Counted from the stretch's first letter, positions 42,238 to 52,021 are shown. The stretch is DNA of 64,000 bases from Mycolicibacterium tusciae (GCF_002086795.1 NZ_MVIM01000011.1:114100-178099); one strand, 5' to 3'. Program-made: numbers and translations. Notes: a model not told the origin generated them from the letters alone.

Positions 42238-43506
42238 GTGCGCGTCCTGGTGATCGGATCCGGTGCCCGTGAACATGCGTTGCTGCTCGCGCTGCGCCGA
42301 GACCCCGAGGTCGAGGAGCTTGCGGTGGCGCCCGGTAATGCCGGCACCGCGATCATCGCCGACCAGTACGACGTCGACATCACCTCCGGCGAGGCCGTCG
42401 TCCAGCTCGCCCAGCGCATCGGCTCCGACTTGGTGGTGGTCGGCCCCGAGGTGCCGCTCGTGCTCGGTGTGGCCGACGCGGTGCGCAGCGCGGGCATCGC
42501 CTGCTTCGGGCCCACCAAGGACGCCGCTCGCATCGAGGGCTCGAAGTCTTACGCCAAGGACGTGATGGCCGCCGCGGGGGTGCGCACCGCGACCAGTGAG
42601 ATCGTCGACAACCCCGCCAATCTCGACGCGGCGCTGGACCGTTTCGGCCCGGCGGTCGGCGACCCGTCCTGGGTCGTCAAGGATGACGGTCTGGCCGCGG
42701 GCAAGGGTGTCGTGGTGACCGCCGACCGCGATGCGGCGCGGGCACATGCCGCCAGCCTGCTCGACTCCGGACACCCGGTGCTGCTCGAGTCGTTTCTCGA
42801 CGGTCCCGAGGTTTCGCTGTTCTGTGTCGTCGACGGCGAAACCGTCGTGCCCCTGCTGCCCGCCCAGGACTTCAAGCGTGTCGGCGACGGCGACACCGGA
42901 CCCAACACCGGCGGCATGGGCGCGTACGCACCGCTACCGTGGCTGCCCGGCGGTGTGGTCACCGCGATCGTCGATGACATCGTCAAACCCGTTGCCGCCG
43001 AACTGGTCCAGCGTGGCAATGGCTTCTCGGGCCTGCTGTACGCCGGGCTGGCGCTCACGTCGCGCGGCCCCGCCGTCGTCGAATTCAACTGCCGCTTCGG
43101 CGATCCGGAGACCCAGGCGGTGCTGGCACTGCTGGAGACGCCGTTGGGTCAGCTGCTGTACGCCGCTGCGACGGGGAAGCTCGCCGAGCAGCCGCGGCTG
43201 GTGTGGCGCGGTGGCGCCTCGGTGACGGTCGTGCTGGCCGCCGAGAACTACCCCGGCCGGCCGCGGGTCGGTGATGTCATCACGGGGTCGGAAGCCGACG
43301 GGGTGCTGCACGCGGGCACCACGCGCCGGGACGACGGCGCGATCGTGTCGTCGGGCGGCCGGGTGCTGTCGGTGGTCGGTACCGCGGACGACCTGTCCGC
43401 GGCGCGCGACGCCGCCTATGCGTTGATGAAGTCGATTCGCTTGCCGGGCAGCCACTTTCGTGGCGATATCGGGTTGGCCGCGGCGCAGGGCCGCGTCTCG
43501 GTCTAG
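42238..43506 (+). CDS. purD: Phosphoribosylamine-glycine ligase PurD
   Basis: A 422-residue GAR synthetase, second step of de novo purine synthesis. N-domain VLVIGSGAREHALLLAL; ATP-grasp core with VKDDGLAAGKGVVV, LLESFLDGPEVSLF, the glycine-rich signature GDGDTGPNTGGMGAYAP and metal-binding EFNCRFGDPETQAVL; C-domain LAAENYPGRP. Full length. GTG 42238 has no ribosome-binding site but a -10 box 8 bases upstream, suggesting a leaderless mRNA. It is separated from other pur genes. Confidence 0.96.
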   Translation: MRVLVIGSGAREHALLLALRRDPEVEELAVAPGNAGTAIIADQYDVDITSGEAVVQLAQRIGSDLVVVGPEVPLVLGVADAVRSAGIACFGPTKDAARIEGSKSYAKDVMAAAGVRTATSEIVDNPANLDAALDRFGPAVGDPSWVVKDDGLAAGKGVVVTADRDAARAHAASLLDSGHPVLLESFLDGPEVSLFCVVDGETVVPLLPAQDFKRVGDGDTGPNTGGMGAYAPLPWLPGGVVTAIVDDIVKPVAAELVQRGNGFSGLLYAGLALTSRGPAVVEFNCRFGDPETQAVLALLETPLGQLLYAAATGKLAEQPRLVWRGGASVTVVLAAENYPGRPRVGDVITGSEADGVLHAGTTRRDDGAIVSSGGRVLSVVGTADDLSAARDAAYALMKSIRLPGSHFRGDIGLAAAQGRVSV

Positions 43507-43507
43507 A

Positions 43508-44329
43508 TCAGGCGACGAGCAGCGGCGCCATCCACGCCACCTCGCCGGGCAACTGCGAGCTCCAGTAGGCGCCGTCATGGCCGCCGGGGGAGAAGCCGCC
43601 CGCGGGCGGGTTGGCCAACTGGGCGACGAATTGCTTGGTCGCCGAGTAGAAGGGATCGCTGTCGCCGCAGTCGATCCGGATCGGAATCGAGTTCAGTGCA
43701 GGCAGGCCCCACACGCTGTTGGCCTCGTAGTCGTCGGCGCCGTCGAACGCACCCGGCGCCGCGGCACCCGAGGATGTCCACAACGCGGGGCTGACGGCGG
43801 TGATCGCCGCGGTGCGCGCCGCACCCAGGCGCGCGCCGAGCAGCAGTGCGCCGTAACCGCCCATCGACCATCCCATGAATGCCACGCGTGACGTGTCGAG
43901 ACCCTGCTCGCCGAGCATCGGGATGAGCTCGTTGAGCACCATCGCACCCGAGTCCTCACCGGAGGTTCGCTTGTGCCAGTAACTACCGCCGCCATCGACC
44001 GCGACCACGGCGACCGGTGGGATGCCCGCGTCAACCGCTTGCGCCAGTCCGTTTTCGACACCGCCGGCCATCACACCCGCGGCGTCCTGCCCCTTGCCAT
44101 GCAGCGCGATGATCGGACGCAACGGGGCGGTCTGTCCCGGCGGACGCGCGATCGCCCAATTGGTCGAGACGCCGCCGCGCGCCGCCGAGACGAACGAGCC
44201 GTCAACGTACGTCGGGGCGGGGGCCGCGGTCGCAGGTGACGACAGGCGCAGCGCCGCCGCCCCGGCCGCCGCGCCGACACCGAGGCGCAGAAGGGCGCGT
44301 CGACTCAGTTCGGGCATGGCGGCCATCAT
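43508..44329 (-). CDS. Exported esterase, Rv0774c-like
   Basis: A roughly 273-residue alpha/beta hydrolase of the esterase D/PHB-depolymerase-like type. A twin-arginine signal (SRRALLRLGVGAAAGAAAL, ending near SPATAAP) implies Tat export. The nucleophile Ser lies in GWSMGGYGA, Asp in DCGDSDPF and His in GGHDGAYW. It probably hydrolyses lipid or acyl esters in the envelope. The start is ATG 44329 or 44317; the long open frame further upstream is antisense to a tetR gene. Confidence 0.87.
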   Translation of the reverse strand: MMAAMPELSRRALLRLGVGAAAGAAALRLSSPATAAPAPTYVDGSFVSAARGGVSTNWAIARPPGQTAPLRPIIALHGKGQDAAGVMAGGVENGLAQAVDAGIPPVAVVAVDGGGSYWHKRTSGEDSGAMVLNELIPMLGEQGLDTSRVAFMGWSMGGYGALLLGARLGAARTAAITAVSPALWTSSGAAAPGAFDGADDYEANSVWGLPALNSIPIRIDCGDSDPFYSATKQFVAQLANPPAGGFSPGGHDGAYWSSQLPGEVAWMAPLLVA

Positions 44330-44464
44330 GCCATCGCCGCCTCGGGTCGCCGGATCGGCCGACCCGACTCGAGATGGAGCGACGGTGAGCAGAAGTGCGG
44401 ACTTCCCTGAGTAAAGGCTGATGATTGGCCGAAAGCCCGATGCCATGCCCTGGAGACTGGCAGC

Positions 44465-45094
44465 ATGCTTTACGTGACAGCAGCGGTCACTCCGAAGGGG
44501 GAGAGAAGGCGCTACGCGCTGGTCAGCGCTGCTGCCGACCTGCTGTGTGAAGGTGGGTTCGACGCAGTGCGGCACCGGGCGGTGGCCCGTCGCGCCGGGC
44601 TGCCTTTGGCGTCGACGACGTATTACTTTTCCTCGCTCGAGGACTTGATCGCCAAGGCTGTCGAGTACGCGGGCGCGCGTGAGGCCGAACAGCTTCAGGT
44701 GCGGGTGTCCGCCCTGTCGCGAAGGCGCCGTGGCGCAGAGTCGACGGCCGACATCTTGGTCGACCTTCTCGTCGGGGAGGCCAACGGACTGCGGGTCACC
44801 GAACAGTTGATCTCCCGATACGAGCGCTACATCGCCTGCGCCCGCCAGCCGGGGCTGCGCGATATCGAGCGGCGAATCCTGCAGCAGCGCACCGACGCCG
44901 TCGTCGAGGTCGTCGAGCGGTCCGGACGGGCGGTGCGCGTGGAGCTGCTCACGGCGTTGGTGTGTGCGGTCGACGGCGCCGTGGTCGCCGCGCTGGTGGG
45001 CGACGGTGACGGCCCGCGCGCGACCGCCCGCGCAACATTGATCGACGTCATCGATGTGCTCGCGCCGATCGACGAACACGTCGCCCAGGTGTGA
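44465..45094 (+). CDS. TetR family regulator, Rv0775-like
   Basis: A 209-residue TetR protein. HTH FDAVRHRAVARRAGLPLASTTYYF followed by SSLEDLIAKAVEY; the C-terminal domain has an arginine-rich dimer helix. ATG 44465. It is divergent from the esterase gene with 135 bases between, making the esterase a likely target. Confidence 0.88.
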   Translation: MLYVTAAVTPKGERRRYALVSAAADLLCEGGFDAVRHRAVARRAGLPLASTTYYFSSLEDLIAKAVEYAGAREAEQLQVRVSALSRRRRGAESTADILVDLLVGEANGLRVTEQLISRYERYIACARQPGLRDIERRILQQRTDAVVEVVERSGRAVRVELLTALVCAVDGAVVAALVGDGDGPRATARATLIDVIDVLAPIDEHVAQV

Positions 45095-45134
45095 TCGACG
45101 TTTGCGCACTTCGCATGTTGGATAACTAGCTCAG

Positions 45135-46100
45135 GTGAGATTCACCAGGCTTCTCGACAACGCGCTGGACCGCTCCGTCGTACTCGGTTACACCAAGATC
45201 GGTTCACGTTTGCGGCGGACATGGTGGCCGGCAGACCCGCGGCCAAAGGCGATGGCAGGAAAGCGCGTTGTCGTCACCGGTGCGACGGCAGGGATAGGTG
45301 AGGCCATCGCCCGCTCGTTCGCCGAACTCGACGCGACCGTGCATCTGCTTGGCCGAAACCCCGACAAGGTCAAGCATTCGGCGGGTGCGATCCGGCGCGC
45401 GGTGTCCGGGGCGATGGTGGTCGAAGAAGTCTGCGATGTATCCGATCTGGACGCCGTACGGGCCTGGTGCTACGACCTTTCCGGACGCATCGAAGAACTC
45501 CACGGGGTGGTCCACAACGCCGGTGCGATGCCGAAGGAGCGCATCGAGACGCCGCAAGGTCACGAAACCCAGTTGGCTTGCCACGTCCTGGGACCGCACC
45601 TCATGACCGAGCAACTGTTGCCGTTGCTGCGGGATGCCCATGGCGCGTCGGTCGTTTTCATGTCATCGGGAGGTATGTACACGTCGCCGCTTTCGGTCGA
45701 CGACATGGAATCGAAATCCGGTGAATACAACGGTGTTCGGGTGTACGCGCGAACCAAGCGGATGCAGGTGACGCTCGCAGAAGCGTGGGCGCACAGGCTC
45801 TCCGGTTCTGACATTCGGGTCGAGAGCATGCACCCGGGTTGGGTCGAGACCCCCGGCGTCGCCGGGGCATTACCGGTGTTTCGAGTGGTGACACGCCCAC
45901 TGTTGCGCGATACTGCAGACGGTGCAGACACTGCGGTGTGGCTGGTCGCCACCCGACCCGAATCTGAACCGGGCCATTTCTGGCACGACAGGGCCCAGCG
46001 GCCAACGACGTTCGGCTGGCAGCGCACCGAGGATCCTGAACTGGTTACGCGATTCCTCGACGCGGTTTCATCGATGACCGGAACAATGCAGTTCACCTAG
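45135..46100 (+). CDS. Short-chain dehydrogenase
   Basis: A 321-residue extended SDR of the retinol-dehydrogenase-like group. An N-terminal 40-residue extension (FTRLLDNALDRSVVLGYTKI) precedes VVVTGATAGIGEAIARSFA, then NAG (HNAGAM), MSSGG (Ser) and YARTK. GTG 45135 is 40 bases after the TetR stop. Substrate unknown; the N-terminal extension and basic WHDRAQRPTTFGW end resemble the mycobacterial proteins acting on lipids or retinoid-like compounds. Confidence 0.87.
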   Translation: MRFTRLLDNALDRSVVLGYTKIGSRLRRTWWPADPRPKAMAGKRVVVTGATAGIGEAIARSFAELDATVHLLGRNPDKVKHSAGAIRRAVSGAMVVEEVCDVSDLDAVRAWCYDLSGRIEELHGVVHNAGAMPKERIETPQGHETQLACHVLGPHLMTEQLLPLLRDAHGASVVFMSSGGMYTSPLSVDDMESKSGEYNGVRVYARTKRMQVTLAEAWAHRLSGSDIRVESMHPGWVETPGVAGALPVFRVVTRPLLRDTADGADTAVWLVATRPESEPGHFWHDRAQRPTTFGWQRTEDPELVTRFLDAVSSMTGTMQFT

Positions 46101-46119
46101 GACTGGCGGGAGGCGCATC

Positions 46120-47547
46120 GTGACAAAGCCGGAAACTGCGGAGGAGCAGCCGCAACTGAAACGGGTGATGGGCCCGGGGCTGCTGTTGTTGTTCGTCGTC
46201 GGCGACATTCTCGGCACCGGCGTCTATGCGCTCACCGGGCAGGTGGCCGGCGAGGTCGGCGGCGCGGCGTGGCTGCCGTTCCTGCTCGCGTTCGTGATCG
46301 CGACCATCACCGCATTCTCATATCTGGAGCTGGTGACCAAGTATCCGCAGGCGGCGGGCGCAGCGCTTTACGCGCACAAGGCATTCGGCATCCACTTCTT
46401 CACCTTCATCGTCGCATTCGTCGTGATGTGCTCGGGCATCACCTCGGCGTCCACCGCTTCGCAGGCGTTCGCGTCCAACCTGATCAAGGGCTTCGGACTG
46501 GACTGGGGCAAGGTCGGAATCGCGGTCATCGCGTTGTCGTTCATGGCCGGGCTGGCCGCGGTCAATCTCCGTGGTGTCAGCGAAAGTGTCAAGCTCAATG
46601 TCGGTTTGACGATCATCGAGATCACCGGCTTGATGTTGGTCATCGTGGTGGGGCTGTGGGCATTTACCCAGGGCGGCGACAACCTCGACTTCTCCCGCAT
46701 CATCCTGTTCGAAAATGAGGATGAGCGAAGCACTTTCGTCGCCGTTACCGCAGCGACCTCGCTGGCGTTCTTCGCGATGGTCGGCTTCGAGGACTCGGTC
46801 AACATGGCCGAGGAGACCAAGGATCCGGTGCGGATCTTCCCCAAGGTTCTCCTGAGCGGCCTGACGATCGCCGGCGTCGTCTACGTGCTGGTGTCGATCA
46901 TCGCCGTGGCGCTGGTGCCGATCGGCGAACTCACGGCGAGCAAGACACCGCTGGTCGACGTGGTCGAGGCCGCGGCGCCGGGCTTGCCGATAGGCACGCT
47001 CTTTCCATTCATCACGATGTTCGCGGTGTCGAACACGGCGTTGATCAACATGCTGATGGCCAGCCGGTTGATCTACGGCATGGCGCGCCAACATGTCCTG
47101 CCCCCCGTCCTGGGGTCGGTGCACAAGACCCGACGCACTCCGTGGGTGGCCATTCTGTTCACCACGACGATAGCTTTCGGACTGATCTTCTACGTGTCCG
47201 CGTTCGCCAGCGATTCGGCGATTTCAGTGCTGGGTGGCACGACTTCGCTTCTGCTGCTTGCGGTGTTCGCAATGGTCAACGTCGCGGTGCTGGTACTGCG
47301 TCGCGACGTGAAGGAAGCCGGCGGCCACTTCAAGACCCCGACGGCGCTACCGGTGATCGGCTTCATCGCCTCGCTCTATCTCGTGACACCGTTGTCCGGC
47401 CGTCCGGGAACCCAGTACCTGCTCGCCGGGATCCTGCTGGTGATCGGCATCGTGCTGTTCGGAATCACTCTGCTGATCAACAAGCAACTCGGGATCAAGC
47501 AGAAGGGCATCACCGATCCCACGCAGCTGGCCGAGCTGCCGGACTAA
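46120..47547 (+). CDS. APC family amino-acid permease
   Basis: A 475-residue transporter with twelve membrane helices. Helix 1 has GPGLLLLFVVGDILGTGVYAL (the unwound GxG substrate site), helix 2 the GGAAWLPFLLAFV stretch and helix 6 AATSLAFFAMVGFEDSVNMAEE, the APC signature. The nearest class is basic or cationic amino-acid permeases, but the substrate is unresolved. GTG 46120 follows the SDR by 19 bases. It is convergent with the DUF429 gene, overlapping its stop by 4 bases. Confidence 0.9.
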   Translation: MTKPETAEEQPQLKRVMGPGLLLLFVVGDILGTGVYALTGQVAGEVGGAAWLPFLLAFVIATITAFSYLELVTKYPQAAGAALYAHKAFGIHFFTFIVAFVVMCSGITSASTASQAFASNLIKGFGLDWGKVGIAVIALSFMAGLAAVNLRGVSESVKLNVGLTIIEITGLMLVIVVGLWAFTQGGDNLDFSRIILFENEDERSTFVAVTAATSLAFFAMVGFEDSVNMAEETKDPVRIFPKVLLSGLTIAGVVYVLVSIIAVALVPIGELTASKTPLVDVVEAAAPGLPIGTLFPFITMFAVSNTALINMLMASRLIYGMARQHVLPPVLGSVHKTRRTPWVAILFTTTIAFGLIFYVSAFASDSAISVLGGTTSLLLLAVFAMVNVAVLVLRRDVKEAGGHFKTPTALPVIGFIASLYLVTPLSGRPGTQYLLAGILLVIGIVLFGITLLINKQLGIKQKGITDPTQLAELPD

Positions 47548-48398
47548 CCCCCGAGTTGTCTGCGGATCGCGGTGAGCTCACGCTGAGCCCGCTCGATCAT
47601 CTGTTGCACCTGCTCGAGCCGGGCGACGATATCGTCCGAACCCGGTTGTGCTGCCGTCTGATTCCGCTTCTTGACATGGTCGCCAGGCAGCGTCGGGGTG
47701 ACAATGTAGCCGCTTTCCGAATCGCCGTAGATGGTGACGTCTTCGGGTCTGTCGTACCAGTAGAAGCACACGTAGGCGCAGATGACCGCGTCGACGGGAT
47801 CCTCGTCGCGGTCCAGCTGTGACGGCCGGGTGGCCGCCTCGACTCGCTTGCGCAGCGCGACCCACGTGACGTTGCGATTGACGCGCAACCTCGGAGTGGC
47901 CGCGTCGAGGCCCTCGATATGGGTCATCAACGTCAGCAGCGCAGCCTTGCGCTCGTCGAACGGTCCGCGCTTGTACTTGAGGGTCTTGGTGAGATTGAAC
48001 AGGACGATCGACGCGGGATGCGGGAAGACCTCGATCGCCCGCCTGCTCGAATCCGACGACGGGTCCAGGTCGAGACCGAGCGCTTCGGCGATCCGCGCGC
48101 CGCGGGGATGCTTGAATTCGGGCTTGTCGGTGAACGCCGGGCGCGCTCCGGCCTCGAAGCGCTGGAAGTCGCGGTTGTAGGCGGCCTCGGCGGGACGGTG
48201 GCCCGTCGCGTTCTTGACGATCAGGGGGGCGTCGATACCCACCAGGCACGCGTCGCCGGTATAGGGCGCGATCGCGGCGATGATGCTGTTGTCGTCCCCG
48301 GCGGCCCCGACGTGCAGCAGCCTGCCGTCGGCATCGATGGCCGCAACGCCGGTCTGGTTCTTCTCACCCCATGCGAGATCGAGCCCAACGAAGTACAT
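47544..48398 (-). CDS. DUF429 family protein, Rv0776c-like
   Basis: A 284-residue protein starting MYFVGLDLAWGEKNQTGVAA, the RNase H-like fold opening of DUF429, with IDAPLIV and DAVICAYVCFYWY as further conserved acidic segments that could bind a metal. The C-terminal 35 residues form a coiled coil (IVARLEQVQQMIERAQREL). A nuclease function is plausible but unproven. ATG 48398; the longer frame upstream is antisense to purB. Confidence 0.87.
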   Translation of the reverse strand: MYFVGLDLAWGEKNQTGVAAIDADGRLLHVGAAGDDNSIIAAIAPYTGDACLVGIDAPLIVKNATGHRPAEAAYNRDFQRFEAGARPAFTDKPEFKHPRGARIAEALGLDLDPSSDSSRRAIEVFPHPASIVLFNLTKTLKYKRGPFDERKAALLTLMTHIEGLDAATPRLRVNRNVTWVALRKRVEAATRPSQLDRDEDPVDAVICAYVCFYWYDRPEDVTIYGDSESGYIVTPTLPGDHVKKRNQTAAQPGSDDIVARLEQVQQMIERAQRELTAIRRQLGG

Positions 48399-48424
48399 AC
48401 GGCAAGACTGCCTTACCCGGGCCG

Positions 48425-48430
48425 TAAGCT
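48425..48430 (+). promoter_or_regulatory. -10 box of purB (leaderless type)
   Basis: TAAGCT lies 8 bases before the purB GTG (48439). Confidence 0.55.
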
Positions 48431-48438
48431 GTGTGTTT

Positions 48439-49857
48439 GTGTCGATCCCGAATGTGCTGGCCAGTCGGTACGCCAGCGATGAGATGGTGGCCATCTGGTC
48501 GCCGGAGGCGAAGGTCATGGCCGAGCGGCGGCTGTGGCTGGCGGTGCTGAGCGCACAGGCTGAACTCGGTGTCGATGTGCCGTCCGCTGTTCTAGAGGAC
48601 TACGAACGGGTGCTCGAGGACGTCGACCTCGCGTCGATCGCGGCGCGCGAGCGGGTGACCCGCCACGACGTGAAGGCGCGCATCGAGGAATTCAACGCGC
48701 TGGCGGGCCATGAGCACGTGCACAAGGGCATGACGTCTCGCGACCTCACGGAGAACGTCGAGCAGCTGCAGATCCGTCGCTCCCTGGAACTGGTGTTCTC
48801 GCACGGTGTCGCGGTGGTGGCTCGGCTCGCCGAGCGTGCCGTCGTCTATCGCGACCTGGTGATGGCGGGACGTTCGCACAACGTCGCCGCGCAGGCCACC
48901 ACGCTGGGCAAGCGGTTCGCGTCGGCCGCCGAGGAGCTTTTGGTCGCGTTGACCCGGCTACGTGAGCTCATCGACCGGTACCCGCTGCGCGGCATCAAGG
49001 GTCCGATGGGCACCGCGCAGGACATGCTCGACCTGCTCTCCGGTGACACGTCGAAACTGGCCGATCTGGAACGGCGTATCGCCGAATTCCTGGGCTTCAC
49101 AGAGATTTTCACCAGTGTCGGCCAGGTCTACCCGCGATCGCTGGACCATGATGTCGTCTCGGCTCTCGTGCAGGCCGGTGCGGGACCGTCATCGATGGCG
49201 CACACGATCAGGCTGATGGCGGGCCACGAATTGGTGACCGAGGGTTTCGCGCCCGGCCAGGTCGGCTCGTCGGCGATGCCGCACAAGATGAATACGCGCT
49301 CCTGCGAACGTGTCAACGGGCTGCAGGTGGTGCTGCGCGGTTACGCGTCGATGGCAGCCGAGCTCGCGGGCGCGCAGTGGAACGAGGGCGACGTCTTCTG
49401 CTCGGTGGTGCGGCGGGTGGCGTTGCCCGACGCGTTCTTCGCGATCGACGGGCAGACGGAGACGTTTTTGACCGTGCTCGACGAGTTCGGCGCCTATCCG
49501 GCGGTGATTCAGCGCGAGCTCGACCGGTATCTGCCGTTCCTGGCGACGACGCGGATCCTGATCGCGGCGGTGCGCGCAGGCGTCGGCAGGGAGACCGCCC
49601 ACGAGGTGATCAAGGAACACGCCGTCGCGGTGGCGCTGGCGATGCGGGAGAAGGGCCAGGAGCCCGACCTGCTCGACCGGCTGGCCGCAGACCCGCGACT
49701 GCCGTTGGACCGGATGTCGCTGGACGCGGCGCTGGCGGACAAGCAGGCGTTCACGGGTGCGGCCGGCGATCAGGTGGACCGGGTTGTGGAAGCGGTGGGC
49801 GAGTTGGTCAGCCGGTATCCGGAGGCCGCCAAGTACACGTCGGGCGCGATCCTGTGA
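48439..49857 (+). CDS. purB: Adenylosuccinate lyase PurB
   Basis: A 472-residue fumarase/aspartase-superfamily lyase acting twice in purine synthesis (SAICAR and adenylosuccinate). Conserved regions: KGMTSRDLTENVEQLQ, HNVAAQATTLGKRFAS and the signature loop VGSSAMPHKMNTRSCERVNG with the catalytic serine pair. GTG 48439 without ribosome-binding site but with TAAGCT 8 bases before suggests a leaderless message. The stop overlaps the cyp126 start (GTGA), coupling the two genes. Confidence 0.96.
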   Translation: MSIPNVLASRYASDEMVAIWSPEAKVMAERRLWLAVLSAQAELGVDVPSAVLEDYERVLEDVDLASIAARERVTRHDVKARIEEFNALAGHEHVHKGMTSRDLTENVEQLQIRRSLELVFSHGVAVVARLAERAVVYRDLVMAGRSHNVAAQATTLGKRFASAAEELLVALTRLRELIDRYPLRGIKGPMGTAQDMLDLLSGDTSKLADLERRIAEFLGFTEIFTSVGQVYPRSLDHDVVSALVQAGAGPSSMAHTIRLMAGHELVTEGFAPGQVGSSAMPHKMNTRSCERVNGLQVVLRGYASMAAELAGAQWNEGDVFCSVVRRVALPDAFFAIDGQTETFLTVLDEFGAYPAVIQRELDRYLPFLATTRILIAAVRAGVGRETAHEVIKEHAVAVALAMREKGQEPDLLDRLAADPRLPLDRMSLDAALADKQAFTGAAGDQVDRVVEAVGELVSRYPEAAKYTSGAIL

Positions 49858-51098
49858 CTTCAGTGGCGGGTGCGCTGGCCGGGATCGACTTCACCGATCT
49901 GGACAACTTCGCCGACGGCTTTCCGCATGCGCTATTCGCGGTGCACCGTCGCGAGGCGCCCGTCTACTGGCACGAGCCGACCGCCAACACGCCCGACAAC
50001 GAAGGTTTCTGGTCGGTCGCGACCCACGCCGAAACCCTTGCGGTGTCCCGGGATCCGGTGACGTACTCGTCGGTCACCGGGGGAACCCGGCCGTTCGGTG
50101 GCACGCTGCTGCAGGATCTGGCGGTTGCGGGGCAGGTCCTCAACATGATGGACGATCCGCGGCATTCGCACATCCGCCGCCTCGTCAGCTCGGGTCTGAC
50201 ACCGCGGATGATCGCCCGCGTCGAAGACGATCTGCGCACCCGCACCCGTCGGCTGCTCGATGAGATCGAGCCGTGCAGTGCCTTTGATTTCCTGGTCGAT
50301 GTGGCCGCCGAGCTACCGATGCAGATGATCTGCATACTGCTGGGAGTGCCTGAATCCGAACGCCATTGGCTGTTCGAGGCGATCGAGCCGCAGTTCGACT
50401 TCGGGAGGGCGCGGAGGGCTGAATTGGGCCAGCTGGGGCAGTTGACCGCGGAGGAAGCCGGTTCGCGGATGTACACCTACGGCCAGGAGTTGATCGCGTC
50501 GAAGCGGTCCGCGCCGACCGACGACATGTTGTCGGTGGTCGCAAACGCGACGGTGGAGGACGAGAGCCTCTCGGACATGGAGCTGTACTTGTTCTTCAGC
50601 TTGCTGTTCAGCGCCGGTGCGGAGACCACGCGCAACGCCGTCGCGGGCGGGTTGTTGGCGTTGATCGAGTATCCGGACCAATTCCAGGCGCTGCGTTCGG
50701 ATTTGACACATCTGCCGACCGCGGTCGAGGAGATGGTGCGGTGGACGTCGCCGTCGCCGTCGAAGAGGCGAACCGCGACGCGCGACGCGGAGTTGGCGGG
50801 CTGCGAGATCAAGGCCGGCGACAAGGTGCAGATCTGGGAGGGTTCGGCGAATCGCGATCCCCTGGTGTTCGCGAATGCCGATACCTTCGACATCGCGCGC
50901 AAACCCAACCCACACTTGGGGTTCGGCCAGGGAGTGCACTACTGCCTTGGTGCGAACCTGGCGCGACTCGAGCTGCGGGTGCTCTATGAGGAGCTGCTGA
51001 CGCGGTTCGGGTCGGTGCGGCTGGTCAAGCCTGTCGAGTGGACGCGCAGCAACCGGCACACGGGTATCCGCCACATGGTGGTCGAACTACGGCCGTGA
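49854..51098 (+). CDS. cyp126: Cytochrome P450 CYP126
   Basis: A 414-residue P450, the length and position of Rv0778. I-helix LFSAGAETTRNAVAGG, EEMVR (ExxR), heme loop GFGQGVHYCLGANLAR. Substrate unknown. Co-transcribed with purB by a 4-base overlap, which is the same curious pairing as in M. tuberculosis and may hint at a purine-like or purine-linked ligand. The next gene also overlaps it by 4 bases. Confidence 0.93.
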   Translation: MTSVAGALAGIDFTDLDNFADGFPHALFAVHRREAPVYWHEPTANTPDNEGFWSVATHAETLAVSRDPVTYSSVTGGTRPFGGTLLQDLAVAGQVLNMMDDPRHSHIRRLVSSGLTPRMIARVEDDLRTRTRRLLDEIEPCSAFDFLVDVAAELPMQMICILLGVPESERHWLFEAIEPQFDFGRARRAELGQLGQLTAEEAGSRMYTYGQELIASKRSAPTDDMLSVVANATVEDESLSDMELYLFFSLLFSAGAETTRNAVAGGLLALIEYPDQFQALRSDLTHLPTAVEEMVRWTSPSPSKRRTATRDAELAGCEIKAGDKVQIWEGSANRDPLVFANADTFDIARKPNPHLGFGQGVHYCLGANLARLELRVLYEELLTRFGSVRLVKPVEWTRSNRHTGIRHMVVELRP

Positions 51099-52021
51099 GA
51101 CCCGACGTATTCGCGGCGGTCATGGCGACCGGCATCGTGTCGATCGCGGCCGCGGACCACGGACTCGGTGTCATCAGTGAGATCCTGATTGTCTTTGCCG
51201 CAGTTGGGTTGCCGGTGTTGATGTTTCTCGGGGCCAAGGCATGGCGCGAGTTCGATATGCGTGATCCCGATGTCACGCTGGCGCTGTTCACCTATGTCGC
51301 GGCGTGCGCGGTGGTGGGTGCGCGGCTGGCCGATCATCGCATTGCGCTGTGGGCGTTGGGGGGCATGGCGTTGCAGGGCTGGTTGTCGTTGGCGCCGATC
51401 TCCGCTCGCTCGATGTGGCGGCACCGGTGGACGAGGTTGCGCGATCGTGCCCGCGGCGGATGGGAGCTCGCTGCGGTCGCGACGTCCGGGTTGGCGATCG
51501 TCTTCGCCGAGCTCGACGTCGTCTTCTGGGCCTTCATTTTCTGGGTGCTCGGCATCTGTCTGTATCTGGCGATGACATCACTGGTGCTCTGGCGGGTGCG
51601 CCACGATGCCGCGTCGCCGGAGCTGGTTCAGCCTGATGTATGGATTCTGATGGGCGGCATAGCGATTGCGACGCTGGCCGGTGATCATCTGCATCACGCG
51701 CTGATTCCCGGGCCGATCGCCGACGGCGTGCGCGCGGTGACGATCGCAACGTGGATCGTGGCGACGGCGTGGATCCCGGTGCTCGGCTACGTGGCCGTCC
51801 GACGATCGGTGGCGCTTGGCTGGCCCGCCGTCTTCCCGCTCGGCATGTACTCGTCGGCGACCTATGCGATGTTCGTGGAGACCGGCTGGCGGTGGTTCGT
51901 CACGATCTCGCTGGCGTTCTTCTGGATCGCGTTCGCGGCGTGGCTCATCGTGGCTGTCGGAGAGCTGCTGCGATTTCAGCGATTACGCGCTGCGGGTACT
52001 CCGTCAGATCCAGCCAAGTGA
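51095..52021 (+). CDS. TDT/TehA family membrane carrier
   Basis: A 308-residue membrane protein with ten hydrophobic helices, beginning RPDVFAAVMATGIVSIAAADHG, the entry motif of the tellurite-resistance/dicarboxylate transporter family. A phenylalanine/tyrosine in late helices (MYSSATYAMFVETGW) matches the anion-channel gate region of TehA. It likely moves small organic anions. GTG 51095 overlaps the cyp126 stop. Its last 77 bases are antisense to the DUF559 gene. Confidence 0.8.
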   Translation: MRPDVFAAVMATGIVSIAAADHGLGVISEILIVFAAVGLPVLMFLGAKAWREFDMRDPDVTLALFTYVAACAVVGARLADHRIALWALGGMALQGWLSLAPISARSMWRHRWTRLRDRARGGWELAAVATSGLAIVFAELDVVFWAFIFWVLGICLYLAMTSLVLWRVRHDAASPELVQPDVWILMGGIAIATLAGDHLHHALIPGPIADGVRAVTIATWIVATAWIPVLGYVAVRRSVALGWPAVFPLGMYSSATYAMFVETGWRWFVTISLAFFWIAFAAWLIVAVGELLRFQRLRAAGTPSDPAK

